From positions 620,001-684,000 of the forward strand of contig NZ_JAENHP010000002.1 in assembly GCF_016834655.1 (NCBI RefSeq): 64,000 bases of DNA, in the 5' to 3' direction. Numbering within the stretch: the first letter of the stretch is position 1; every line of letters starts with the position of its first letter. Origin of the DNA: Paractinoplanes ovalisporus (GTDB lineage: Bacteria; Actinomycetota; Actinomycetes; Mycobacteriales; Micromonosporaceae). Below, piece after piece: positions 25,144 to 32,118 of the stretch. A program made the position numbers and the translations under genes. The notes beneath the pieces were generated by a model, which saw only the letters and a program-made list of their open reading frames with translations, had not been told where the DNA came from and did not search any database.

Positions 25144-26384
25144 CACGGCTCATCGTTCGCGACACGTCGGTGATGACCTGCACCGACGAGAGCGTCCAGG
25201 AGCACGTCGACGTCGAGGTGGAGGCCGGCCGCATCGTCGGCCTCCGCCCGGCGGGGCGCGCGGTGGAACCGGGCACGACCGTCATCGACGGCGCCGGGCA
25301 CACCCTGCTGCCCGGCCTGCTCGACGCCCACGTGCACATGGCGCTCATCGGCCCGGCCGGCGACCACGGCGACGGCTCCTGGATCTCGCACGTGCTGCGG
25401 GTCAAGGACGTCATCGAGGACACCCTGCTCGAGGGCTTCACCACGGTCCGCGACGCGGGCGGGCTCGACCCGGCCTTCGCCCGGGCGGTCGACGCCGGCC
25501 AGATCCGGGGCCCGAAGATCCTGCCCTCGGGCTCGGTCATCTCGCAGATCGGCGGGCACGGCGACCTGCGCGAGGCCCACGAGGCGGTGCACCGCGGCGC
25601 CTCCATCCCGGGGCTGGTGGCCCGGCCCGAGGTGGTCAACGGCGCCGACGAGGTGCGGCGGGTCGCGCGGGAACAGCTCCGCAAGGGCGCGACGCAGCTC
25701 AAGATGTTCACCTCGGGCGGGGTGCTCTCGCCGACCGACCACTGGACGCACTCCCAGTTCCAGTTCGACGAGATCCGGGCCGCGGTCGAGGTGGCACAGG
25801 CCTGGGGCACGTACGTGCTGGCCCACTGCCACTCCGAGGCGGCGCTGATGCAGGTGATCACGGCCGGGGTGCGCTCGATCGAGCACGGCAGCCAGGTCAA
25901 CGACGAGATCGCGGACGAGATGCTGCGCCGCGACGTGTGGCTGGTGCCGACCCTGCAGATCCTCGGCATCATCGAGGCCGACCCGGCGCTGACACCCGAC
26001 CAGCGGACGGACATCAACCAGATCATCGAGGGCAGCCGGCGGGCGGTGCGCATCGCCTCGGCCAAGGGCGTCGGCATCGGCTCCGGTTCCGACCTGGTCG
26101 GCCCCGACCAGACCGGCCGTGGCCTCGAGATCGCGCTCAAGGCCGAGTTGATGGGCGCGGCCAAGGCCATCCTCAGCGCGACCCGGGACAACGCCCGGCT
26201 GATGCGGCTGCAGGACAGCGTCGGCACGATCGAGGCCGGCAAGCGGGCCGACCTCGTGCTCGTCGCGGGCTCACCGCTGGACGACGTGAAGCTGCTCGCG
26301 AACGGCGCCAACCTCCCCGTGGTCATCCGCGGCGGGGAGATCGTCAAGGACACCGCGGGGATGGCCCATGACAGCGATTCTTGA
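25140..26384 (+). CDS. Amidohydrolase, imidazolonepropionase/Xaa-Pro dipeptidase-like
   Basis: 414 aa, GTG start. Metal ligands of the amidohydrolase superfamily are visible: HVH (H64, H66) after LLPGLLDA, Lys in QLKMFTSGG, His in LAHCHSEAALM and SIEHGSQV, and Asp in GSGSDLVG. The segment ISQIGGHGDLREAH is typical of the COG1228 zinc dipeptidases that cleave Xaa-Pro or Xaa-Arg and related N-acyl amino acids. Such a peptidase would release proline for the racemase, ProC and dehydrogenase activities nearby. A cyclic-amide hydrolase role is the alternative. It overlaps the ABC ATPase gene by 17 bp. Confidence 0.83.
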   Translation: MTRLIVRDTSVMTCTDESVQEHVDVEVEAGRIVGLRPAGRAVEPGTTVIDGAGHTLLPGLLDAHVHMALIGPAGDHGDGSWISHVLRVKDVIEDTLLEGFTTVRDAGGLDPAFARAVDAGQIRGPKILPSGSVISQIGGHGDLREAHEAVHRGASIPGLVARPEVVNGADEVRRVAREQLRKGATQLKMFTSGGVLSPTDHWTHSQFQFDEIRAAVEVAQAWGTYVLAHCHSEAALMQVITAGVRSIEHGSQVNDEIADEMLRRDVWLVPTLQILGIIEADPALTPDQRTDINQIIEGSRRAVRIASAKGVGIGSGSDLVGPDQTGRGLEIALKAELMGAAKAILSATRDNARLMRLQDSVGTIEAGKRADLVLVAGSPLDDVKLLANGANLPVVIRGGEIVKDTAGMAHDSDS

Positions 26385-27135
26385 GGTCGACGACGTCACC
26401 AAGACGTACGGCGCAACGAAGGCTCTCAAGGGTGTGAGCTTCAGCCTGAGCGCGGGCCGCACGCTCGCGGTCGTGGGGGACAACGGCGCCGGCAAGTCCA
26501 CGCTGGTCAAGATCCTGACCGGGATGTTCGCGCCCAGCACGGGCGGGCTGCGCCTGGACGGCGAACCGGTCACGTTCTCGAACCCGCGCGACGCGCACCG
26601 GGCCGGCATCGAAGCGGTGTTCCAGGACCTGGCGCTGGTGCCCAACCTGGACGTGGCCGGCAACTTCTTCCTGCGGCGCGAGCTGGTCACGCCGTCCTGG
26701 CTGGGCCCGTTCGCCGTGGTGCGCAAACGCAAGATGGCCCGGGTCGCCAAGGAATCGGTGTCCGAGCTGCACATCCGGATCCCCGGCATCGACGGCCAGG
26801 AGATCTCCAAGATGAGCGGCGGGCAACGCCAGTGCGTGGCGATCGCCCGGGCCGCGTACTGGGCCCGCCGGGTCCTGATTCTCGACGAGCCGACGGCCGC
26901 GCTCGGCGTGGAGGAGAGCGGCGAGGTGCTGCGGGTCCTCAACACGATCAAGCGGGAACGCAACATCGGCCAGCTCGTCATCAGTCACAACATGGAACAC
27001 GTGTGGGCCGTCGCCGACGACATCCTGGTGCTCCGCCAGGGGTCGCAGCAGGCCCTCCTCCGCACGGCCGACACGACCCCCGAAGAGGTCGTCGGCCTGA
27101 TCACCGGTGCTCACGTCGTGAAGGGAAATGCATGA
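26368..27135 (+). CDS. ABC transporter ATP-binding protein (single-domain CUT2-like)
   Basis: 255 aa. Walker A GDNGAGKST (37-45), signature MSGGQRQ, Walker B RRVLILDEPTAAL and switch His in LVISHNMEHVW are all present. It has one ATPase domain, unlike RbsA, which is double; FrcA-type fructose ATPases share this layout. It energises the permease and binding protein encoded upstream, from which the amidohydrolase gene separates it, an order showing that importer and hydrolase form a single operon. The stop overlaps the SDR start (ATGA). Confidence 0.9.
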   Translation: MTAILEVDDVTKTYGATKALKGVSFSLSAGRTLAVVGDNGAGKSTLVKILTGMFAPSTGGLRLDGEPVTFSNPRDAHRAGIEAVFQDLALVPNLDVAGNFFLRRELVTPSWLGPFAVVRKRKMARVAKESVSELHIRIPGIDGQEISKMSGGQRQCVAIARAAYWARRVLILDEPTAALGVEESGEVLRVLNTIKRERNIGQLVISHNMEHVWAVADDILVLRQGSQQALLRTADTTPEEVVGLITGAHVVKGNA

Positions 27136-27884
27136 GACTGTCGGGCAAGGTCTGCGTCGTCACCGGCGCTTCGAGGTCCATCGGCAAGGCCATCGCGCTC
27201 GGGTACGCGGCCGAGGGCGCCTCGGTGGTGGTCGGCTACCGCTCGGACTCCGACGCGGCGGCCGCCGTCGTCAAGCAGATCGAGGACGCCGGTGGGTCGG
27301 CGCTCGCCGTCCAAGGCGACACGTCCTCGTCGGCCGACGTCCGGAACCTGATGGACGCGGCCGAGGAGCGTTTCGGCCGGATCGACGTGCTGGTGAACAA
27401 CGCCGCGGTGCTCAAGCGGACCCCGTTCCTCGAGATCACCGAGGACGAGTGGGACGAGATCATGTCGATCAACCTGAAGGGGTACTTCCTCTGCGCCCAG
27501 GAGGCGGCCAAGCGGATGGTCCCGCGCAGGTCGGGCGTGATCATCAACATGTCGTCGGCCAGTGAGCAGCTGGCCGGCATCAACCTGGCCCACTACTGCA
27601 GCGCCAAGGGCGGCGTACGGCTTCTGACCCGCCAGCTGGCCCTGGAGCTGGCGCCGCACGGCATCCGGGCCAACTCGATCGCGCCCGGCCTGATCGAGAC
27701 CGACCTGAACCGGCACGACATCGCCGACCCGGCGTTCCGCGAGTACCGGCTCGGGATGATCCCCCTGCAGATCATCGGCGTGCCCGAGGACGTCGTCGGC
27801 GCGGCGGTTTTCCTGGCCACCGACGAGTCCCGGCTTGCCACGGGGAGCACACTGTTCCTCGACGCCGGGCAGACCATCGCCTGA
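27132..27884 (+). CDS. SDR family oxidoreductase (3-ketoacyl reductase/glucose dehydrogenase-like)
   Basis: 250 aa, classical SDR: TGASRSIGKAIALGYA, NNAAVLKRTPF, a Ser in INMSSASEQ, the YCSAK active site and a C-terminal ATGSTLFLDAGQTIA. Last enzyme of the hyuAB/ABC/amidohydrolase row, overlapping the ATPase gene by 4 bp and followed after 22 bp by a GntR regulator. It presumably reduces or oxidises a hydroxy or keto intermediate of the imported compound; no more specific assignment is possible. Confidence 0.85.
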   Translation: MRLSGKVCVVTGASRSIGKAIALGYAAEGASVVVGYRSDSDAAAAVVKQIEDAGGSALAVQGDTSSSADVRNLMDAAEERFGRIDVLVNNAAVLKRTPFLEITEDEWDEIMSINLKGYFLCAQEAAKRMVPRRSGVIINMSSASEQLAGINLAHYCSAKGGVRLLTRQLALELAPHGIRANSIAPGLIETDLNRHDIADPAFREYRLGMIPLQIIGVPEDVVGAAVFLATDESRLATGSTLFLDAGQTIA

Positions 27885-27906
27885 CCTGTCCTCCCTGGAG
27901 AAAACT

Positions 27907-28602
27907 TTGCTCCCGACCGGGCACCCCCTGGGGCAGACCGAGTCCGACCGTGCCTACCGCAAGCTGCGCGACCTCATCCTGCGCGGGCGGCTGGCCCCCG
28001 GCTCGTCGCTGGTCGAGGCCGACCTGATGGAGTCGCTGGCCGTGGGCCGGACACCTCTGCGCGAGGCGATCCGGGCCCTGGCCGGCGACGGGCTGGTCGA
28101 GGTCATAGGCCGCCGCGGCACGTACGTGACCCACGTCGACGTGCGCAACTGCGGCCCCCTGCTCGACCTGCGCCTGGCCGTGGAGCGGGTGGTGGCGGCC
28201 TCGGTGGCGGCCAACGCCCGGCCCGGCGACGTCAAGGAACTGGGCGACTTCCTCGACGCGGCCGGGTCGGGCGCGAGCGCGGACGACCTCGACTTCGACG
28301 CCGGCTTCCACGACCGGCTGCTGCTGATGTGCGCCAACCCGTACATCACCCCGATCTACTGGCGGTTGGTGGCCGAGAGCATGCGCCTGCTGGCCGCCGT
28401 CGGGGCCCCGCTGGAACCGGTGCGGGAACTGCTCCCCGAGTTCCGCCGGGCTCATCAGGCCCTTCTCGACGGTGACGCCGCGGCCCTGGAGGACGCGCTG
28501 GTCACCCACGTCATGACGTTCCGGACCCGGTTCGAGGCCGCCCTGGGCGCCCTGCCGGCCGCGATCCGGAGCGCCGCGATCTCCGCGACCAAAAGTTTCT
28601 GA
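27907..28602 (+). CDS. GntR family (FadR subfamily) transcriptional regulator, TTG start
   Basis: I choose TTG 27907 (231 aa) because GGAG lies 6 bp upstream and an in-frame ATG at 27835 is inside the SDR gene. The winged helix holds SLAVGRTPLREAIRALAGDGLV, followed by the FCD domain (DFDAGFHDRLLLMCANPYITP). It closes the hyuAB operon, and the row now has GntR proteins at both ends. This one may sense the imported substrate while the first senses a later intermediate. Confidence 0.85.
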   Translation: MLPTGHPLGQTESDRAYRKLRDLILRGRLAPGSSLVEADLMESLAVGRTPLREAIRALAGDGLVEVIGRRGTYVTHVDVRNCGPLLDLRLAVERVVAASVAANARPGDVKELGDFLDAAGSGASADDLDFDAGFHDRLLLMCANPYITPIYWRLVAESMRLLAAVGAPLEPVRELLPEFRRAHQALLDGDAAALEDALVTHVMTFRTRFEAALGALPAAIRSAAISATKSF

Positions 28603-28672
28603 AGGGTCCACAGTGGTTGGTCGGGTGGTCTACCCTGGCCCCCTCGCCGCGCAACCCGGGAGGGCCTTGGCC

Positions 28673-29455
28673 ATGACCGCCGACAACGACGCCCCGCAGC
28701 TGGACACGAGCGTGCCGCACAGCGCCCGGGTCTGGAACTACTGGCTGGGCGGCAAGGACAACTACGCCGTCGACCGCGAGGTGGGCGACAGCGTCCTCGA
28801 GGTGTTCCCGGCCATCGCCGAAAACGCCCGGGCCTGCCGCGCCTTCCTGGTCCGCGTCGTGACCTACCTGGCCGGCGACGCCGGGATCCGCCAGTTCCTC
28901 GACATCGGCACCGGCCTGCCCACCGCCAACAACACCCACGAGGTGGCCCAGCGGGTCGCGCCGGCGTCCCGCATCGTCTATGTCGACAACGACCCGCTCG
29001 TGCTGGTGCACGCCCGGGCCCTGCTCAGCAGCGGCCTCGAGGGCGCCACCGACTACATCGACGCCGACCTGCGCGACACCGCCACGATCCACCGGGAAGC
29101 GGCCCGCACGCTCGACTTCGACCAGCCGATCGCCCTGATGCTGATGGGCATCCTGGGTCACGTCGGCGACGACGACGAGGCGCTGGCGATCGTCAAGCGG
29201 CTGGTCGACCTGCTGCCCTCCGGCAGCTATCTCGCCTTCTACGACGGCACCGACACGAGCGAGAAGATCGTCGAGGGGGCCAAGGTCTCCAGCGAGGGCG
29301 GCCACACCTACCACCTGCGCAGCCCCGAGCGCATCGCCCGCTTCTTCGACGGCCTCGAGCTGGTCGACCCGGGCGTGGTCACCGTCTCGCGCTGGCGGGC
29401 CGACGCCGACGCGCCCCACCACGACTCGTACGGCGGCATCGGCCGCAAGCCGTAG
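28673..29455 (+). CDS. SAM-dependent methyltransferase, SAV2177 (DUF574) family
   Basis: 260 aa from ATG 28673, with GGGAGGG 9 bp upstream. The family opens with SVPHSARVWNYWLGGKDNYAVDREVGD and includes FLDIGTGLPTANNTHEVAQ for SAM and VYVDNDPLVLVHARALL. These proteins are abundant in actinobacteria; their substrates are mostly unknown and many are secondary-metabolism associated. It stands alone between the hyu row and the convergent metallohydrolase gene, 3 bp away. Confidence 0.85.
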   Translation: MTADNDAPQLDTSVPHSARVWNYWLGGKDNYAVDREVGDSVLEVFPAIAENARACRAFLVRVVTYLAGDAGIRQFLDIGTGLPTANNTHEVAQRVAPASRIVYVDNDPLVLVHARALLSSGLEGATDYIDADLRDTATIHREAARTLDFDQPIALMLMGILGHVGDDDEALAIVKRLVDLLPSGSYLAFYDGTDTSEKIVEGAKVSSEGGHTYHLRSPERIARFFDGLELVDPGVVTVSRWRADADAPHHDSYGGIGRKP

Positions 29456-29458
29456 CGG

Positions 29459-30418
29459 TCAGCGGCTCCAGCGTTCGGGCTCGGTGCCGGTGCGGCGCAC
29501 CGAGCCGGTCGCGGCCAGGTGATGCAGGTGGGCCACGGTCTCGGCCAGGGCCATCCGGCGCATCAGGCCGCGCAGGGCGTCCCAGCCGCGTGACCAGGTG
29601 AGCCGGGCCGCCACCGCCCACGCGGTCGGCTCGCCCAGTTCCGCCACGACCCGCAGGATCTCGTGGCCGCGCTCCTCGTGATGCCGGCGCAGATCGGCGG
29701 CGCGGGTGTCGATGCCGCGAAACCGGTATTCGTGGGCGGGCAGGGCCTCCTCGTCGGCGAACTTCGCCGTCCGGTCGAGCGAGGCCAGATAGTCGGTGAG
29801 CGGGTCGCCCTCGTCGCCCGGGTGCACGGCGATGTTGGGGCTGATCCGCGGCAGCAGGTGGTCGCCGGTGAGCAGCACCCCGGCCGACGCGTCGTGCAGG
29901 CAGAGATGGCCCGGCGTGTGACCCGGCGTCCAGACCGCCCGCAGCTCGCGGCCGGTCAGCGGCAGCAGGTCACCGTCGTCGAACGTGCGGTCGGGCTCGG
30001 CCATCGCGAACAGCTCGTCGAGGCGGTCGGGCGTGAGACGCAGGTCTTCCGGAGCGCCGTGGCGCCGCAGCCACCGGCCGCTGAAGTCGGGCGGCTGGTC
30101 GCGCCAGCGGCGGGCGGGCAGCCACTCCGCCTCGGCCGGATGCATGCCGATCCAGGCGCCGGTCTGCTCGCGCAGCCATCCGCTCAGGCCGTGGTGGTCG
30201 GGGTGCACGTGGGTGAGCACGATGCCGGTGACCTCGCCCAGGTCGCGCAGCGCGGCCGTCAGCACCTCGCGGCCCTCGGGGGAGTCCCAGCCCGGGTCGA
30301 CGACGAGAACCCCGGTGGCGTCCTGGAACGCGTACGTGAGGGTGTAGCGCAGCGGATTGTCCGGGATCGGCACCGGGATCGACCACAGCCCGGGCCGCAC
30401 CTGCTCGAGGGGCATCAT
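29459..30418 (-). CDS. MBL fold metallo-hydrolase
   Basis: 319 aa. The dinuclear metal motif THVHPDHHG gives H70, H72, D74 and H75; further ligands are in TPGHTPGHLCLH and TGDHLLP, and a late His in PAHEYRFRG. A C-terminal winged-helix-like extension (about 70 residues) follows, as in beta-lactamase-like thioesterases and LACTB2-type proteins. Its start ATG-ATG overlaps the stop of the upstream TetR gene, so the pair is translationally coupled and the hydrolase is presumably regulated by that TetR. Substrate unknown. Confidence 0.85.
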   Translation of the reverse strand: MMPLEQVRPGLWSIPVPIPDNPLRYTLTYAFQDATGVLVVDPGWDSPEGREVLTAALRDLGEVTGIVLTHVHPDHHGLSGWLREQTGAWIGMHPAEAEWLPARRWRDQPPDFSGRWLRRHGAPEDLRLTPDRLDELFAMAEPDRTFDDGDLLPLTGRELRAVWTPGHTPGHLCLHDASAGVLLTGDHLLPRISPNIAVHPGDEGDPLTDYLASLDRTAKFADEEALPAHEYRFRGIDTRAADLRRHHEERGHEILRVVAELGEPTAWAVAARLTWSRGWDALRGLMRRMALAETVAHLHHLAATGSVRRTGTEPERWSR

Positions 30419-30999
30419 GCGGCCACCGTGGTCAGCAGGAAGTCGACCAGGCGGCGGGCGTGGGTGCCGGTGTCGCCGGCCAGGGCCGGTCGTTTCTCGG
30501 GCGGCGTGGTCAGCGCGTGCATCATGGCGCCGCCGATCACCGTGTTGAGCAGCAGGGTCACCGAGGTGGCGGCGGGCAGCTCACCCCGGGCGATGCCGCG
30601 TCGCACGATGCCCCGGGCGGCCAGGATCTGGGCCTCGCGGGTGGCCGCGTAGTGCTCGGCGATGCCCGGGATCTTGGCCGCCTCGAGCTGCAGGCGCAGC
30701 GCGGCCCGGCTCGACGGCCCGGCGTAGACGTCGAGGATCTGGGTCGCCAGCTCGACCAGGTCGCCGTGCAGGGTGCCGGTGTCGACGTCGCTGACGTGCG
30801 GCAGGCTCGACGTGAGGGCGTCCGTGAGCAGCGCTTCCTTGCTGCTCCAGCGCAGATAGAGCGAGGCCTTGCCGACCCCGGCCCGGCGCGCCACGGTCTC
30901 CATCGCGAACCCGGCCCAGCCGGCGTCGCCGAACAGGTCGAGGGCGGCCCGGGCGATGCGGCGGTCGACTTCGGGGTCGCGGGGTCGTCCTGTGCTCAC
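30415..30999 (-). CDS. TetR/AcrR family transcriptional regulator
   Basis: 194 aa from GTG 30999, with GGGAGGGG just upstream. Helix-turn-helix in residues 10-55 (RIARAALDLFGDAGWAGFAM, then VARRAGVGKASLYLRWSSKE). The effector domain is helical, ending in VTLLLNTVIGGAMMH. It overlaps and precedes the MBL hydrolase gene and is divergent from a universal stress protein gene. A TGAAC-N7-GTTCA inverted repeat sits in the shared promoter and is the likely operator. Confidence 0.88.
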   Translation of the reverse strand: MSTGRPRDPEVDRRIARAALDLFGDAGWAGFAMETVARRAGVGKASLYLRWSSKEALLTDALTSSLPHVSDVDTGTLHGDLVELATQILDVYAGPSSRAALRLQLEAAKIPGIAEHYAATREAQILAARGIVRRGIARGELPAATSVTLLLNTVIGGAMMHALTTPPEKRPALAGDTGTHARRLVDFLLTTVAA

Positions 31000-31061
31000 T
31001 GTGCCGGGCCCCTCCCCGAAACATTGCTGAACGATTACCGTCACGATACACTTCGGATAAT

Positions 31062-31078
31062 TGAACACCAAGCGTTCA
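31062..31078. promoter_or_regulatory. Inverted repeat TGAAC-N7-GTTCA, candidate TetR operator
   Basis: Located between the divergent TetR and universal stress protein genes, 18 bp before the stress protein start. An additional half-site, TGAACG, is at 31028-31033, and it too pairs with CGTTCA at 31073-31078. This is a common arrangement for TetR-family dimers. Binding would repress both directions. Confidence 0.45.
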
Positions 31079-31095
31079 GTAAAGGCGTGTGGGTC

Positions 31096-31530
31096 ATGAA
31101 GGACGGGCCGGGCACGATCCTGGTGGGCATCGACGGTTCCACGTCCTCGCTGCGGGCGGCCGCATACGCCGCGGGCCTGGCCCGGCGCCAGGGCAGCAAG
31201 CTGGTCGCGCTCTATGTCCGTACGCACCCGTCCGCTCTTCTGCCCCTTGCCGACACCGGCGGGGCGGTCGCCACGGTGATCGACACGCAGGACGCGGTGG
31301 AGAAGGAGCTGCGCAGCATGTTCGTCGAGCGGCTGCCCGAGATCGAGGTCGAGGCCCGCCTGCTCGTGCGCACCGGTGAGCCGTACGCGGAAATCATCGA
31401 CGTGGCCCACGAGGTGCGCGCCGACGCCGTCATCGTGGGCCGCTCGACCCAGGCCCTGCACCGCATCGCCGGTTCACTGGGCTCGAAGCTGGTGCGCTGC
31501 GGCCGCTGGCCGGTCACCGTGGTGCCCTGA
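31096..31530 (+). CDS. Universal stress protein (UspA family)
   Basis: 144 aa, ATG 31096 (GTG 31087 also in frame). It starts TILVGIDGSTSSLRAAAYAAGLA, the first strand and helix of the Usp fold, and ends with VGRSTQALHRIAGSLGSKLV, the region of the ATP-binding G-x2-G-x9-GS loop, which is only partly conserved here. A single Usp domain. It is divergent from a TetR gene whose predicted operator lies in its promoter, and its 3' end overlaps the convergent membrane protein gene by 57 bp. Confidence 0.8.
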   Translation: MKDGPGTILVGIDGSTSSLRAAAYAAGLARRQGSKLVALYVRTHPSALLPLADTGGAVATVIDTQDAVEKELRSMFVERLPEIEVEARLLVRTGEPYAEIIDVAHEVRADAVIVGRSTQALHRIAGSLGSKLVRCGRWPVTVVP

Positions 31531-32055
31531 GCGCAGCACCGCCCACCCCATCGAAGCGAAAGCCAGGTCCCGTACGCCCGCCGCGCCGACCTGCAGCACG
31601 GCGGGCATCAGCGGGGTCAGGGCCATCAGCAGCATGCCGACGATCAGGGTGACGCCGGTCCAGCGGGGCAGCACCCCGGCCCGCGCGACCGCCACGCCGA
31701 ACGCGATCCCGGCCACGACCATGAGCGCGGAGTGCACGCCGATCCACGCGCCGAGCCGGTCCGAGAGCGTGTCCCAGTCGGGGGTGCGCTCGACGATCGC
31801 GTAGAGGACCGTGCCGGTGAAGAAGACGTACGCGTAGGCGTATCCGACCGCCCCGGCCAACCCGAGCGCGCCGATCCCGGGGCGTTGCCGCGCGTACAAG
31901 CCAAGAACGAACAGCGGCAGGGCGGCCTCGGCGGCGTACGTGAGGGCCAGCTGGAACGGGGAGAAGCCGCCCTGGGCCAGTTCGACGACGTCGGAGACGA
32001 GATAGACGACCGAGAACAGCACCGCGGAGGCGCCGACGAGCAGACGTGAGTTCAT
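31474..32055 (-). CDS. Membrane protein with about six transmembrane segments, function unknown
   Basis: 193 aa from ATG 32055. Hydrophobic segments follow each other closely: LLVGASAVLFSVVYLVSDVV, ALTYAAEAALPLFVLGLYA, ALGLAGAVGYAYAYVFFTG, ALMVVAGIAFGVAVA and VTLIVGMLLMALTPLMPAV. The pattern resembles DUF4386-type actinobacterial membrane proteins, but I cannot assign it firmly. The last 57 bp lie inside the convergent universal stress gene, and the C-terminal tail (HHGDRPAAAAHQL) may be a by-product of that overlap. It follows the LAL regulator by 63 bp on the same strand and could be its target. Confidence 0.7.
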   Translation of the reverse strand: MNSRLLVGASAVLFSVVYLVSDVVELAQGGFSPFQLALTYAAEAALPLFVLGLYARQRPGIGALGLAGAVGYAYAYVFFTGTVLYAIVERTPDWDTLSDRLGAWIGVHSALMVVAGIAFGVAVARAGVLPRWTGVTLIVGMLLMALTPLMPAVLQVGAAGVRDLAFASMGWAVLRSGHHGDRPAAAAHQLRAQ

Positions 32056-32118
32056 GGTCGTCACTGTCCGCCCGGCGGCGGCCGGCGACATCGGGGCCGC
32101 ACCCTGAGCGGGGCCGGA

